This document shows, one piece after another, positions 21,598 to 32,654 of a stretch of DNA of 64,000 nt. The notes below the pieces were generated by a model. That model searched no databases. It was not told the DNA's origin and was given only the letters and a program-made list of their open reading frames with translations. Position 1 is the first letter of the stretch. Each line of letters starts with the position of its first letter. The stretch is from Gammaproteobacteria bacterium (GTDB lineage Bacteria > Pseudomonadota > Gammaproteobacteria > Porifericomitales > Porifericomitaceae). The position numbers and the translations under genes are program-made. The DNA lies in assembly GCA_014238615.1 (NCBI GenBank), contig JABAAT010000065.1:1-64000 (forward strand). The letters run 5' to 3'.

Positions 21598-22317
21598 CTA
21601 TTTCTCAGGCGAAGCAGGCGCTGGGGACACGGTCGCCGGGGACGCCTCCGGAGCTTCAGCAGAGACCGCTGCGGGCTTCTGCGGGGGATCCTGCTTGACT
21701 TCGCCCTTGAAGATCCAGACTTTGACCCCGATGACTCCATAGGTGGTATGGGCCTCGGCCAGGCCGTAGTCAATATCGGCGCGCAGGGTATGCAGGGGCA
21801 CGCGCCCCTCCCGCGTGCATTCGGAGCGCGCAATCTCCATGCCGTTGAGACGGCCGCTGACATTAATTTTCACACCCTCGGCGCCGAAGCGCATGATATT
21901 CGTCACCGCCCGCTTCATGGCCCGGCGGAACATGATGCGACGCTCGATCTGCTGGGCCACGTTCTCGGCCATCAGCTGCGCGTCTAACTCCGGCTTGCGA
22001 ATCTCCTCCACGTTGATGGTGACCTCGGCGCCCATGATGGCGGCGACTTCACGGCGCAGACGTTCAATGTCCTCACCTTTTTTACCGATCACAATACCGG
22101 GCCGCGAGCTGTAGATCACAATGCGCGCGTTGTTCGTGGGACGCTCAATCAGCACGCGGCTGACGGAGGCGTTGCGCAGGCGTTTGCGCAGGTGCTCGCG
22201 CACCTTGAGATCAGTGTGCAGGTATTCAGCATAGCGGGGCGTCGAAACGTACCACTTGGAAGACCAAGTCTTAATGATGCCCAGACGCATCCCGATGGGA
22301 TGTACTTTTTGACCCAC
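21598..22317 (-). CDS. rpsC: 30S ribosomal protein S3
   Basis: [23 protein letters not shown]...[20 protein letters not shown]. Confidence 0.98.
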   Translation of the reverse strand: MGQKVHPIGMRLGIIKTWSSKWYVSTPRYAEYLHTDLKVREHLRKRLRNASVSRVLIERPTNNARIVIYSSRPGIVIGKKGEDIERLRREVAAIMGAEVTINVEEIRKPELDAQLMAENVAQQIERRIMFRRAMKRAVTNIMRFGAEGVKINVSGRLNGMEIARSECTREGRVPLHTLRADIDYGLAEAHTTYGVIGVKVWIFKGEVKQDPPQKPAAVSAEAPEASPATVSPAPASPEK

Positions 22318-22329
22318 GCTGTCCGCTCC

Positions 22330-22671
22330 TCAATGTTCCTCGACCACTTCCACGATGATGTGGCTGGTCGGCTTGCGTATCTGATCGGCCCGCCCCCGGG
22401 CGCGCGGCAGCATGCGTTTCATAACCGGGCCCTGATCCACCCGCACCGCGGCGATGCGCAGCAGGTCGACGTCGGCACCGTGATTCTGCTCAGCATTGGC
22501 CACCGCGGAGTCCAACACCTTGCCCAGCACGCCAGCCGCCTTCAAGTCGCTGAAGCGCAGTTGCTCGGAAGCGCGCGCCACGCTCAAACCGCGGATAGAA
22601 TCGGCTACAAGCCGAGCCTTGCGCGGCGAAATGCGAGCATAACGCAACCTGGCAACGATGTTCGCCATCAT
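22330..22671 (-). CDS. rplV: 50S ribosomal protein L22
   Basis: [32 protein letters not shown]...[18 protein letters not shown]. Confidence 0.97.
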   Translation of the reverse strand: MMANIVARLRYARISPRKARLVADSIRGLSVARASEQLRFSDLKAAGVLGKVLDSAVANAEQNHGADVDLLRIAAVRVDQGPVMKRMLPRARGRADQIRKPTSHIIVEVVEEH

Positions 22672-22683
22672 CCGGTCCCGCTC

Positions 22684-22956
22684 TCAGGAAGTCTTCCGGT
22701 CGCCGGCATGGCTTTTGAAGACGCGGGTGGGCGCAAACTCACCGAGCTTGTGGCCTACCATGTTTTCAGAGATATAAATCGGCACATGCTGGCGGCCGTT
22801 ATGCACGGCCATGGTCAGACCCACCATGTCCGGCACCACCATGGAACGCCTGGACCAGGTCTTGATCGGCTTCCGATCCCCTTGGCGACGCGCCTTCTCC
22901 ACTTTCTGCAGAAGGTGGTGATCGATAAAGGGGCCTTTCTTCAGGGAACGAGGCAT
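22684..22956 (-). CDS. rpsS: 30S ribosomal protein S19
   Basis: [22 protein letters not shown]...[30 protein letters not shown]. Confidence 0.98.
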   Translation of the reverse strand: MPRSLKKGPFIDHHLLQKVEKARRQGDRKPIKTWSRRSMVVPDMVGLTMAVHNGRQHVPIYISENMVGHKLGEFAPTRVFKSHAGDRKTS

Positions 22957-23000
22957 GATCCGGTGATTCCTGTCAATTGCTGGCGCGCCCGGCGGGCAAT

Positions 23001-23828
23001 TCAGCTCTTGCGCCGGCGCACGATGAGACGGTCGGTACGCGATTTGCGGCGGGTCCGGTATCCCTTGGTCGGTACTCCCCAGGGACTCACCGGATGCCGC
23101 CCGCCGGAGGTTCGGCCTTCGCCGCCGCCATGCGGATGATCCACCGGGTTCATGACGACACCGCGCACGGTGGGCCGCACCCCGCGCCAACGCCGGGCGC
23201 CCGCCTTGCCCAGGGAACGCAGGTTGTGTTCCGCATTGGATACGGAGCCTATCACGGCCCGGCACTCCACCGGGAAACGACGGATCTCACTGGAACGCAT
23301 GCGCAGTAAAGCATAGCGGTTTTCGCGAGCGATGAGTTGTACCCCGGTGCCCGCACTGCGGGCGAACTGCGCTCCCTTGCCGGGCCGGCCTTCCACGCAG
23401 TGGACCACGGTGCCCAGGGGGATATTCTGCAGGGGCAGGCAATTGCCGGGTTGCTGCACCGGGGCGTCCACACCGGACAGCAGTTGATCTCCGGGACGCA
23501 CTCCTTCGGGGCTGATGATATAACTCCGTGCACCGTCCAGGTAAACCAGCAAAGCAATGTGGGCCGAGCGGTTCGGATCATATTCAATACGCTCCACACG
23601 CGCCGGGATCCCGTCCTTGCCACGCTTGAAATCAAGCTCCCGGTAACGCCGCCTGGCACCTCCACCCCGATGCCGCACGGTAATGCGGCCGCGGTTGTTC
23701 CGCCCGGAAATGCGCTTCTTCGGACGCAGCAAGGGCGCGTACGGATCGCCCTTGTGCAGCGTCGGATGCTTGACGCGCACCACACCACGCATGCCCGGCG
23801 AGGTCGGTTTGGGTTTGTGCAGCGTCAC
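23001..23828 (-). CDS. rplB: 50S ribosomal protein L2
   Basis: [28 protein letters not shown]...[22 protein letters not shown]. Confidence 0.98.
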   Translation of the reverse strand: MTLHKPKPTSPGMRGVVRVKHPTLHKGDPYAPLLRPKKRISGRNNRGRITVRHRGGGARRRYRELDFKRGKDGIPARVERIEYDPNRSAHIALLVYLDGARSYIISPEGVRPGDQLLSGVDAPVQQPGNCLPLQNIPLGTVVHCVEGRPGKGAQFARSAGTGVQLIARENRYALLRMRSSEIRRFPVECRAVIGSVSNAEHNLRSLGKAGARRWRGVRPTVRGVVMNPVDHPHGGGEGRTSGGRHPVSPWGVPTKGYRTRRKSRTDRLIVRRRKS

Positions 23829-23858
23829 GTTAGCTGGCTCCTTACGTCTTGCCTGGTT

Positions 23859-23892
23859 ATGCGATGTGTCATGCGATGTGTCATGCGATGTT
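23859..23892. repeat. 12-bp tandem repeat x3 in the rplW-rplB spacer
   Basis: atgcgatgtgtc at 23859 and 23871, then atgcgatgtttg at 23883. Confidence 0.95.
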
Positions 23893-23911
23893 TGAGGAAA
23901 AGCGCGCAGCG

Positions 23912-24220
23912 CTAGTGGGCACCCACCAGGTCGATCTTGAAACCGGGCTGCAGCTGCACGTAGGCTTTCTTCCAGTCCGGGGTGCGGCCGGCGCGCCCTT
24001 TGAAAACACGTCGCTTGCCATGCATGCTGCAGACCCGCACGTGTTCCACCCGCACCTCGAAAAAATATTCCACGGCGCGCCGGATATCAGGCTTGGTGGC
24101 GCTCTTCCGCACCCGGAACGCATACTGCCGCCGCGACTGTTCCGCCTGGCGCGTCGTCTTCTCCGTGACGATGGGTGCGAGCAGCAACCCGGCCAGGGCT
24201 TCGTTGCTCAGGCGAGCCAT
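23912..24220 (-). CDS. rplW: 50S ribosomal protein L23
   Basis: [51 protein letters not shown]. Confidence 0.97.
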   Translation of the reverse strand: MARLSNEALAGLLLAPIVTEKTTRQAEQSRRQYAFRVRKSATKPDIRRAVEYFFEVRVEHVRVCSMHGKRRVFKGRAGRTPDWKKAYVQLQPGFKIDLVGAH

Positions 24221-24828
24221 GTCTGCACCCTCTCCAACGCCCCCAGCTCCAGAACCGCGCGCTCGTGGGCCACCAGTTCATAAGGGTTCAACGCGTCGCA
24301 GTCCATAAGATCCACGTTCGGCAAATTGCGTACGGCAAGGCGGAAGTTCTGATCCACCTCCGCCTGCACAAAGATCGAGCCGGCCCCCCAGCCGGAGGCT
24401 TCCAACAAACGCCGGGCATCGCGGGTCCGATGCGTCTCCATGCGCAGATGCGCCACCAGTTCCAGGCGCTCCTGGCGCAACAACTCCGAGAAGATACCGC
24501 GCAGGGCGCCTCGATACATCTTGCGATTGATTTTCTGCGCGTAGTCGCGCGGCTTCGCGGCGAAAGTCACGCCACCGCCCCGCCACAGGGGGCTGCGGAT
24601 GCTGCCGGCGCGCGCGCGCCCCGTACGCTTCTGGCGCCATGGCTTGGCACCGCCGCCGCGCGCCTCGCCGCGGCTGCGTTGCGCACTGGTGCCGCGTCGT
24701 CGCCGCGACAGGCAGGCGACCACCACCTGGTGCACCAGGGTTTCGTTATAAGCAACACCAAAAATCTCCTCCCGCAACTCCGCCTGCCCGTTCGTGCCGC
24801 CTCCCCAAACCTTGATTGGAACCTGCAT
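24208..24828 (-). CDS. rplD: 50S ribosomal protein L4
   Basis: GARGGGAKPWRQKRTGRARAGSIRSPLWRGGGVTFAAKPRDYAQKINRKM. Confidence 0.96.
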   Translation of the reverse strand: MQVPIKVWGGGTNGQAELREEIFGVAYNETLVHQVVVACLSRRRRGTSAQRSRGEARGGGAKPWRQKRTGRARAGSIRSPLWRGGGVTFAAKPRDYAQKINRKMYRGALRGIFSELLRQERLELVAHLRMETHRTRDARRLLEASGWGAGSIFVQAEVDQNFRLAVRNLPNVDLMDCDALNPYELVAHERAVLELGALERVQTWLA

Positions 24829-24839
24829 GTCCAGCCCCC

Positions 24840-25511
24840 TTAAGTACCCGTGGGCGCCGACGGGCGCGGCGCTTTCACCGCCGGCCGAATCACCAGGCGG
24901 CTGTTGTGGCAACCCGGCACCGAACCCCGGATGAGCAGCAAATTACGCTCGACATCCACGCGCACAACACGCAGGTTCTGCTGTGTGCGCCGGGCGCCGC
25001 CCAGGCGTCCTGCCATGCGCTTGCCCTTGAAGACCCGTCCCGGATCCTGGCAATGCCCGATAGAGCCGGCGGAGCGGTGTGACAGGGAAGCACCGTGGCT
25101 GGCATTGCCGCTACTGAAATGATGGCGCTTGATCACACCGGCGAAACCCTTGCCAATAGAGATACCGGTGACATCCACCATCTGGTCCTTGCTGAACAGG
25201 CTCACGTTCAACTCCCGGCCCGGGGCCAGCTTAGCGGCAGCGACCTCCCCCTCGCTCAGGCGAAATTCCAACAACCCATCGCCGGGGCCGACCTCAGCCT
25301 TGGCGTAGATGCCGGCCCGGGGGCGCCTGATGCGATCGGCGCGCCGACTGCCCCAGGTCACCTGCGCGGCGTGGTAACCGTCTCCCGCCACACGCTTCAC
25401 CTGGGTCACGCGGTTCGGTAACACCTCCACCACGGTGACCGGCAGCGATTCACCCTCCGCGGTGAAAACCCGGCTCATGCCGCGCTTGTAACCAACCAGT
25501 CCCAGGCTCAT
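24840..25511 (-). CDS. rplC: 50S ribosomal protein L3
   Basis: [30 protein letters not shown]...[25 protein letters not shown]. Confidence 0.97.
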   Translation of the reverse strand: MSLGLVGYKRGMSRVFTAEGESLPVTVVEVLPNRVTQVKRVAGDGYHAAQVTWGSRRADRIRRPRAGIYAKAEVGPGDGLLEFRLSEGEVAAAKLAPGRELNVSLFSKDQMVDVTGISIGKGFAGVIKRHHFSSGNASHGASLSHRSAGSIGHCQDPGRVFKGKRMAGRLGGARRTQQNLRVVRVDVERNLLLIRGSVPGCHNSRLVIRPAVKAPRPSAPTGT

Positions 25512-25554
25512 GGGGAACCTCTCATGGCGCTAATGTCTCTCATGGAAAGGGCTC

Positions 25555-25890
25555 TTATTCCGCCGCATTGGAGTCATGACCCAGGACGATCTTGACATCC
25601 ACACCGGCCGCCAACTCCAAACGCTTCAGGGCGTCCACCGTCTTGCCGGTAGGATTCACGATGTCCAGAAGCCGCTTGTGTGTACGGATTTCGTACTGGT
25701 CGCGCGCGTCCTTGTTGACATGCGGTGAGATGAGCACGGTAAACCGCTCCTTCTTGGTCGGCAGGGGGATCGGCCCGCGCACATGGGCCCCGGAGCGCTT
25801 GGCGGTCGCCACGATCTCGCGCATGGACTGATCGATGAGCCTGTAGTCAAAAGACTTCAGACGAATGCGAATGACGGATTGAGCAACCAC
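25555..25890 (-). CDS. rpsJ: 30S ribosomal protein S10
   Basis: [67 protein letters not shown]. Confidence 0.98.
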   Translation of the reverse strand: MVAQSVIRIRLKSFDYRLIDQSMREIVATAKRSGAHVRGPIPLPTKKERFTVLISPHVNKDARDQYEIRTHKRLLDIVNPTGKTVDALKRLELAAGVDVKIVLGHDSNAAE

Positions 25891-25923
25891 ACGCTGACCC
25901 CTGGCCCGGTAACCCCGCGGCCC

Positions 25924-27114
25924 CTACGCCACGACCTTGGAAACCACCCCGGCTCCCACGGTGCGCCCACCCTCGCGAATCGCAAAGCGCAGGCCTTCCT
26001 CCATGGCCACCGGGGCGATCAACTCCACGGTCATTTCCACGTCATCCCCGGGCATCACCATTTCCGTGCCTTCCGGCAGCTGCACTTCCCCCGTCACATC
26101 CGTGGTGCGGAAGTAAAACTGCGGGCGGTAGCCCTTGAAAAAAGGCTTGTGGCGGCCGCCTTCATCCTTACTCAGGATATAGACCTTGGCTTCGAACCTG
26201 GTGTGCGGAGTCACTGAGCCGGGGTCGCACACGATCTGGCCGCGCTCCACGTCATCGCGCTTCGTGCCCCGCAGCAAAAGCCCCACGTTGTCACCCGCAA
26301 GACCCTCGTCCAGCAGCTTGCGGAACATCTCGACCCCCGTGCAGATGGTCTTCTGGGTCTCCCGCAGACCGACGATTTCAACCTCACCGCCGACCTTCAC
26401 CTTGCCCCGCTCCACCCGGCCCGTGACCACCGTGCCGCGGCCCGATATCGTGAACACGTCCTCAACCGGCATCAGGAAAGGCTGATCTATCGGGCGGTCC
26501 GGCACCGGAAAATAGCGATCCATCTCGGCGACCAGTTTCTCAATGGAAGGCACCCCCTGTTCCCCGGTGTCTCCCTCCATGGCCTTGAGCGCCGAACCGA
26601 TGACCACCGGGGTGTCATCCCCCGGGAATTCATACTTGGTCAACATTTCCCGTACATCCATTTCCACCAGTTCCAACAGCTCCTCATCATCCACGCGATC
26701 CGCCTTGTTCAGATACACGACGATATGCGGCACCCCCACCTGCCGGGCCAACAGGATGTGCTCGTGCGTCTGCGGCATCGGCCCCTCGGCCGCACTCACC
26801 ACCAGCACCGCGCCGTCCATCTGCGCTGCGCCCGTGATCATGTTTTTCACGTAGTCGGCGTGTCCCGGACAATCCACATGCGCATAATGGCGGTTCTCCG
26901 ATTCGTACTCGACATGGGCCGTGGCGATGGTAATGCCGCGTTCCCGCTCCTCCGGAGCCTTGTCGATCTGGTCGTAGGCGCAAAACTCCCCGCCGTAGCG
27001 TTCGGCCAGTATTTTTGTCAACGCCGCGGTCAACGTCGTCTTGCCATGGTCCACGTGACCAATCGTGCCCACATTGATGTGGGGCTTGTTACGCTCAAAC
27101 TTCGCCTTGGACAT
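25924..27114 (-). CDS. tuf: Elongation factor Tu
   Basis: [28 protein letters not shown]...[26 protein letters not shown]. Confidence 0.99.
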   Translation of the reverse strand: MSKAKFERNKPHINVGTIGHVDHGKTTLTAALTKILAERYGGEFCAYDQIDKAPEERERGITIATAHVEYESENRHYAHVDCPGHADYVKNMITGAAQMDGAVLVVSAAEGPMPQTHEHILLARQVGVPHIVVYLNKADRVDDEELLELVEMDVREMLTKYEFPGDDTPVVIGSALKAMEGDTGEQGVPSIEKLVAEMDRYFPVPDRPIDQPFLMPVEDVFTISGRGTVVTGRVERGKVKVGGEVEIVGLRETQKTICTGVEMFRKLLDEGLAGDNVGLLLRGTKRDDVERGQIVCDPGSVTPHTRFEAKVYILSKDEGGRHKPFFKGYRPQFYFRTTDVTGEVQLPEGTEMVMPGDDVEMTVELIAPVAMEEGLRFAIREGGRTVGAGVVSKVVA

Positions 27115-27166
27115 GGTCGAAAATCCTCCTTAGCATTCCGTCGGGGCTGCCGACGGAGCGGATCTA

Positions 27167-29272
27167 TCAGTTCTTTCGGTTAATGATGGTCTCTGCCAGG
27201 TTACCGGGAACCACCTCGTACTTTGCAAATTCCATGGTGAATGTGGCCCGTCCCTGGGTGGCTGAGCGCAGGCCCTTGGCATACCCAAACATCTCGCCGA
27301 GGGGCACCTCGGCGCGGATGGCCTTGCCATTCGCGGGCGTATCTTCGGTACCGAGCAACATGCCGCGGCGGCGGCTCAAATCGCCGCTTACCGCGCCGAA
27401 GAAATCATCCGGGGTCACCACCTCAACCTTCATAATCGGTTCCAGGATCACCGGGTCAGCGCGCAGGGCGCCTTCCCTGAAGGCTTTTCCGGCCGCGATT
27501 GAAAAAGCCATTTCGCTGGAATCCACTTCATGGTATGAGCCGTCGTCAAGAGTCACCTTGATATCCACCACCGGGTAACCGGCCTGGATCCCCTGGCTCA
27601 TCTGCCCGCGCACGCCCTTCTCCACGGCCGGGATGTACTCGCGCGGCACCACGCCGCCGCTGATCTTGTTCTCAAACTGGTAGCCGCCCCCCGCCTGCAG
27701 CGGCTCCAGGCTCAGGCGCACGTGACCATACTGACCACGCCCACCGCTCTGCTTGATGTACTTACCCTCAAAGCGAGCGACGCTCCCACGGATGGTCTCG
27801 CGATAGGCCACCTGGGGCATTCCCACGCGCGCTTCCACCTTGAATTCACGCTTCATCCGATCCACGATGATTTCCAGATGCAGCTCGCCCATGCCGGAGA
27901 TGATGGTCTGCCCGGAATCGTCATCCACACGCACCCGGAAGGAGGGATCCTCCTGGGCCAGGCGCCCCAGGGCCATGCCCATCTTCTCTTGGTCACCCTT
28001 GGTCTTCGGCTCCACCGCCACCGACATGACCGGCTCCGGGAAATCCATGCGCTCCATGGTCACGATGCGCCCCGGGGAACACAGCGTATCCCCCGTGGCA
28101 ACGCTCTTAAAGCCGAGGGCGGCGGCGATATCACCAGCCCGCACCTCCTTGATCTCTTCGCGGCTCTTGGCGTGCATCTGCAGGATACGCCCAATGCGCT
28201 CACGCTTGCCCTTAGTCGAATTATAGAGCACGTCTCCGGAGTTCAGGCAGCCGGAATAGGCCCGAAAAAAAGTCAGCGTCCCGACGAACGGATCGGTGGC
28301 GATCTTAAAGGCCAGGGCCGCAAAAGGCTCGTCGTCCCTGGCCTTGACCTGTACCGGCTCGGCGCCCTCCTTTTCCGGCAACACCTCCATGGGCGGCACG
28401 TCCACCGGGGACGGCAGGTAGTCAACGACGGCGTCCAGTAATGCCTGAACGCCTTTGTTTTTGAAGGCCGAGCCGCACAGCACCGGCACCAGTTCGTTGG
28501 CCAGGGTACGGTGCCGCAGGCCCTCGAAAATCTGTACGGGCTCCAGGGTGCCGTGTTCCAGGTAATGCTCCATCAACGGCTCACTGGCCTCAGCCGCGGC
28601 TTCCACCATCAGCTCATGCAGGTGCTGGGATTCCTCGCGCAACTCCTCGGGAATCTCTTCCTCCTGGAACTCCGTGCCGAGGCTCTCCGAGTCCCAGCGC
28701 ACGGCGCGCAGATTCACCAGGTCAACGATGCCCTCGAAAGATTCCTCTTTACCGACCGGCAGCTGCACGGGAACCGCCAGGCTCCCCAGGCGCTCACCGA
28801 TCTGCTTTACCACGTTCATGAAGTCGGCGCCCGCCCGGTCCATCTTGTTGACGAAAGCGACACGCGGCACCCGGTAGCGGTTAGCCTGGCGCCAGACGGT
28901 TTCGGACTGCGGCTCCACGCCGCCGACGGCGCAGAACACCCCGATGGCCCCGTCCAGCACGCGCAGCGAGCGCTCCACTTCGATGGTGAAGTCAATGTGC
29001 CCGGGGGTATCGATGATGTTGATGCGGTGCTGGGGATACTGGCCGCGCATACCGTCCCAAAAGCAGGTGGTGGCGGCGGAAGTGATGGTGATACCCCGCT
29101 CCTGCTCCTGCTCCATCCAATCCATGACGGCGGCCCCGTCATGCACTTCCCCAATCTTGTGGGAAATGCCGGTGTAGTAGAGGACGCGTTCCGTTGTGGT
29201 CGTTTTTCCGGCGTCAATGTGCGCCATGATACCGATGTTTCGGTAGTGCTGAATGGGTGTGTGACGCGGCAT
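27167..29272 (-). CDS. fusA: Elongation factor G
   Basis: [25 protein letters not shown]...[25 protein letters not shown]. Confidence 0.99.
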   Translation of the reverse strand: MPRHTPIQHYRNIGIMAHIDAGKTTTTERVLYYTGISHKIGEVHDGAAVMDWMEQEQERGITITSAATTCFWDGMRGQYPQHRINIIDTPGHIDFTIEVERSLRVLDGAIGVFCAVGGVEPQSETVWRQANRYRVPRVAFVNKMDRAGADFMNVVKQIGERLGSLAVPVQLPVGKEESFEGIVDLVNLRAVRWDSESLGTEFQEEEIPEELREESQHLHELMVEAAAEASEPLMEHYLEHGTLEPVQIFEGLRHRTLANELVPVLCGSAFKNKGVQALLDAVVDYLPSPVDVPPMEVLPEKEGAEPVQVKARDDEPFAALAFKIATDPFVGTLTFFRAYSGCLNSGDVLYNSTKGKRERIGRILQMHAKSREEIKEVRAGDIAAALGFKSVATGDTLCSPGRIVTMERMDFPEPVMSVAVEPKTKGDQEKMGMALGRLAQEDPSFRVRVDDDSGQTIISGMGELHLEIIVDRMKREFKVEARVGMPQVAYRETIRGSVARFEGKYIKQSGGRGQYGHVRLSLEPLQAGGGYQFENKISGGVVPREYIPAVEKGVRGQMSQGIQAGYPVVDIKVTLDDGSYHEVDSSEMAFSIAAGKAFREGALRADPVILEPIMKVEVVTPDDFFGAVSGDLSRRRGMLLGTEDTPANGKAIRAEVPLGEMFGYAKGLRSATQGRATFTMEFAKYEVVPGNLAETIINRKN

Positions 29273-29311
29273 GACAGATCGATTCCCTGGGAGACGGCGG
29301 CTGAATGACGC

Positions 29312-29779
29312 CTACCAGCGGTAGTGAGAGAAGGCCCGGTTGGCCTCGGCCATGCTGTGGGTGCTTTCGCGCCGCTTGATGGCCTCGCCGGTTCCCCGCG
29401 CCGCATCCCGCAGTTCATCGGCCAGGCGCACCAGCATGCCCTTACCGGGCCGGCGCCGCGCCGCCTCCACCAGCCAGCGCATGGCCAGCGCGGAACTCCG
29501 GGAGCGACGCACGTCAATGGGGATTTGGTAGGTGGCGCCGCCGACCCGGCGCGACTTGACCTCCACCACCGGGCGCACGTTCTCCAGCGCCTTGCGGAAG
29601 GATTCCAGGGGATCCTCGCCGTCCGCGGCCATCCGATCCATGGCACCGTAGACAATGCCTTCGGCCACGGATTTCTTGCCGCCCCGCATGATGATATTGA
29701 TGAACTTGGATAACACGCGATCTCCATAGCGCGGCTCCGGGATCACCACGCGTTTTACAGTGACACGACGACGGGACAT
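29312..29779 (-). CDS. rpsG: 30S ribosomal protein S7
   Basis: [48 protein letters not shown]. Confidence 0.98.
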   Translation of the reverse strand: MSRRRVTVKRVVIPEPRYGDRVLSKFINIIMRGGKKSVAEGIVYGAMDRMAADGEDPLESFRKALENVRPVVEVKSRRVGGATYQIPIDVRRSRSSALAMRWLVEAARRRPGKGMLVRLADELRDAARGTGEAIKRRESTHSMAEANRAFSHYRW

Positions 29780-29800
29780 CAGGCTGTGACCGTGACCGCG

Positions 29801-30172
29801 TCAGGAAGGGCGCTTGGCGCCGTACTTGGAACGGCCCTGGCGGCGTCCCTCAACGCCGACCGTATCCAGCGTGCCGCGCACCGTGTGATAACGCACGCCT
29901 GGCAGATCCTTGACCCGACCGCCGCGGATCAACACCACGGAGTGCTCCTGCAGATTATGGCCCTCACCACCGATGTAGGTGGTGACCTCGTAACCGCTGG
30001 TGAGCCGCACCCGGGCCACTTTACGCAGGGCGGAGTTCGGCTTCTTGGGGCTTACCGTGGAGACACGGGTACACACACCGCGCCGCTGGGGACACCCCTG
30101 CAGGGCCGGTACATTGCTTTTCCGCTGCCGCCGGCGGCGCGGCTTCCGAACCAATTGATTGATCGTGACCAT
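29801..30172 (-). CDS. rpsL: 30S ribosomal protein S12
   Basis: [57 protein letters not shown]. Confidence 0.98.
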   Translation of the reverse strand: MVTINQLVRKPRRRRQRKSNVPALQGCPQRRGVCTRVSTVSPKKPNSALRKVARVRLTSGYEVTTYIGGEGHNLQEHSVVLIRGGRVKDLPGVRYHTVRGTLDTVGVEGRRQGRSKYGAKRPS

Positions 30173-30383
30173 ATTTTCCGTACTATTTTCCGTACATTGA
30201 GGGCAGCCCCCTTCGCCCCGGCACGCGTTTTCCGCAAAGCCCGTGGGCGGCTGACGCTGCCAACACCAGGTACCAGGCCGAGGAAACGGCAACCCACACC
30301 ACACTGCACGCGGCATGCGCCATCCCGGCCTGGAACCACGTTCCAGTGATCCTTAAAAATGCCTCTTACCCGGCGCTAAAACG

Positions 30384-30433
30384 CCAAGCACCCGCGCCCC
30401 GCCGCGCAAAAGCGCGGCAGGTGGGATGCTTGG
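30384..30433. other. Long inverted repeat / strong hairpin in the rpsL upstream region
   Basis: CCAAGCAcccgcgccccGCCGCGCaaaaGCGCGGCaggtgggaTGCTTGG: two 7-bp arm pairs with partial pairing between them. Confidence 0.8.
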
Positions 30434-30869
30434 ACATCATATCCGATCCGGCTCGGCCCCTTACCAAGGGCCTTAAAACCCTGCCCGGACCCCGCGACCC
30501 CGGGCCAAATCCCTACTCCGGAACAGGCACCCGAAAAGACGCCCCTGAAGAGCGAACCCCACGGGCCTTCCAAGGCAAGGAGCGTTAATCCTAGCATAGC
30601 GTTCCGGCAAAGAGCAAGCGGGCCCGTAACCCGGGTCCAGCCGTCATCAGAAGTGTTGATGCTTTTTTACCACAAACCTGCCCCTGGTCCCGCCAGGGTA
30701 CAGGAGTGCCGCCGCGCCTCAACCTCGAGCGAACCCGCGGCCAGGGCGGCCGCGCGGGGCATCATGGGCGTCCTGCCGTCCGCGCCGGGCCGGCCATGGC
30801 GGAAAATCAACAACATTATTGATAACGGGCGCGCGCGCAGACCCACGCGTACCTGGGCGCCTCCGAGAA

Positions 30870-30898
30870 ATTATATTGGGATCCGGGCGAGATTTGAA
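30870..30898 (-). promoter_or_regulatory. Candidate sigma70-type promoter reading toward rpsL
   Basis: Minus strand TTCAAA (30898-30893), 17-bp spacer, TATAAT (30875-30870). Confidence 0.5.
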
Positions 30899-31095
30899 GA
30901 AACCCTGCAGGCGGCCGCAAGGCCCGGCGACGACGCCCCCCAGGGCCGGAGACGACCGCGAGACAGCGACGGAACAGACCGGGCAGGAAGACCGCGAAAG
31001 AAAACCGAAAAAGACCGGGGAAGACTCATCCGAAAGCGGTCGGCGGGACACGGTCGCCCGCGCCCACAAACCAAGCGGAAAACCAGCTAAAACCA

Positions 31096-31125
31096 GGGGG
31101 GGCCGTAACCCCCCCCTTTCGAGGA
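31096..31125 (-). terminator. Candidate intrinsic terminator downstream of comEA
   Basis: Minus strand ggggggg-ttacgg-ccccccc followed by an imperfect U-rich tract (tggttttagctggtttt). Confidence 0.5.
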
Positions 31126-31145
31126 AACGCAAGCCGCGCGGCGGG

Positions 31146-31406
31146 TTACTCCACGGTGACCTGGTCACGCAGCTTTTCAAGCATGACGGGGCCGATGCCC
31201 TTGATCTCCAGAAGTTCGTCCACCGACTTGAATTCGCCATTTTCGGTACGGTAGGCAATAATGGCCTCGGCCTTCTTGCTCCCGACGCCATGCAGTTCGC
31301 GCACCAGGGTTTCCTGATCCGCGGTGTTGATGTTGACAGGCTCGGCAGCCGTACAAAACAGCGGTGCCAGCGCCAGGTACAGTGTGAGAAGAAGCTTTTT
31401 GCCCAT
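31146..31406 (-). CDS. ComEA-like helix-hairpin-helix exported protein
   Basis: Signal peptide then VNINTADQETLVRELHGVGSKKAEAIIAYRTENGEFKSVDELLEIKGIGPVMLEKLRDQV. Confidence 0.93.
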   Translation of the reverse strand: MGKKLLLTLYLALAPLFCTAAEPVNINTADQETLVRELHGVGSKKAEAIIAYRTENGEFKSVDELLEIKGIGPVMLEKLRDQVTVE

Positions 31407-31480
31407 TGTGAAGAGCCTCCTTGCTGATAAAGACAAAATGAAAGGCCGGTCCCGGGGAACCCGAAACCGGTTCTCCTGAA

Positions 31481-31526
31481 GATCCTCCGCGGCTCGGGCC
31501 GCAGATCCTCCGCGGCTCGGGCCGCG
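31481..31526. repeat. 23-bp tandem duplication upstream of comEA
   Basis: gatcctccgcggctcgggccgca followed directly by gatcctccgcggctcgggccgcg. Confidence 0.97.
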
Positions 31527-31711
31527 CCGCCTGGAACACACGACACGCCCGAAAAAAAAGAACCCGGGAGGCCGGAAAGCAGCGCAACCCGGGTCTGAAC
31601 AGGAAGGAAGAACAGAAGTCCCGCCAGTTTCCCGGAACGAGGCGCGGCTGTAAAGCATGTAAAAGGCGCGAAGAAAAGCGGGCGCGGTGCGTTTTCCCCT
31701 GGCCGCGTGCA

Positions 31712-32650
31712 CTACATACCGGGGGCGGGCGTCTCCGGTTCAGACTGGGGCTCGACCCTCGGCGCCATCAACACGGCGGGTTGCGCGGCCAGGCGCCCGG
31801 TACGCAGCGCTTGAATGACCGGCCCGCCCGCGGGACGCGCTCCGCCGTGCCAGATGCAGAAAGCTTCAGCTGCCTGCTCCACCAACATGCCCAGGCCGTC
31901 ACTCAGTAAAGCAGCGCCCCGCGCCGCCCCCCAGTCAAGAAAAGCGGTGGGCCGGGCGGCGTAAGCCAGATCGTAGCAAGCACCGGACGCGGCCAGCACT
32001 CCCTCCGGCAGCGGCGGACACCGCCCCTGCAGGCTCAGCGAGGTGGCATTGAGGATCAGGTCAAAAGTCTGCCCGGGGAGTTCCGCGTAAGCCTGCACGC
32101 GCGGGCGGAGGCCGGGCGGCTCCGCGCCGCTGTATGACTCCGCCAGGGCCTGGGCGCGCCCCAGGCTACGGTTGACCAGCACCAATTCCCGTGGCCGCCG
32201 CTCCAACAAGCTCCCCAGCACGCCGCGCGCGCCGCCGCCGGCGCCGAGCAGCAGCACCCGCCGCCCCCGCAAGGCATAGTTCAGGTTGCCCTCCAGGTCG
32301 GCCACCAGGCCACGGCCATCGGTGTTATCGGCCCGCCAACTCCCATCCGCACCCAGGCTCAGCGTGTTCGCGGCCCCGGCCCGCAGGGCGAGCGGTGTGT
32401 GCGCGGCAGCCACCCGGCAGGCCTCCTCCTTAAAAGGCAAGGTAACGCTTAAACCACACCCGCCCAGTTCCTCGCGAAACCAGTCCAGCGCCGCCGGAAA
32501 GCCCTCGCGCGGCGCCAGAATGCGGTCGTAGCGCAGTCTCAAACCGCGTTGCGCCGCGAAAGCCTGGTGAATAGCCGGAGATTTGCTGTGCGCGATGGGA
32601 TGACCGATGACCGCGTAGCGGACCGGGGCGCTGTTTGGCACCGGTGGCAC
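31712..32650 (-). CDS. aroE: Shikimate dehydrogenase
   Basis: YAVIGHPIAHSKSPAIHQAFAAQ...VTLPFKEEA...LLLGAGGGARGVLGSLL. Confidence 0.95.
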   Translation of the reverse strand: MPPVPNSAPVRYAVIGHPIAHSKSPAIHQAFAAQRGLRLRYDRILAPREGFPAALDWFREELGGCGLSVTLPFKEEACRVAAAHTPLALRAGAANTLSLGADGSWRADNTDGRGLVADLEGNLNYALRGRRVLLLGAGGGARGVLGSLLERRPRELVLVNRSLGRAQALAESYSGAEPPGLRPRVQAYAELPGQTFDLILNATSLSLQGRCPPLPEGVLAASGACYDLAYAARPTAFLDWGAARGAALLSDGLGMLVEQAAEAFCIWHGGARPAGGPVIQALRTGRLAAQPAVLMAPRVEPQSEPETPAPGM

Positions 32651-32654
32651 CGCC

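Noticed and set aside
23859-23892. Possible CRISPR-like array
   Set aside because: Only three 12-bp units with no spacers and no cas genes.
30653-31090. 145-aa plus-strand ORF (and 30346-30588) in the rpsL-comEA gap
   Set aside because: Arg/Pro-rich composition typical of random high-GC frames, no recognisable domain or convincing SD; treated as non-coding leader.
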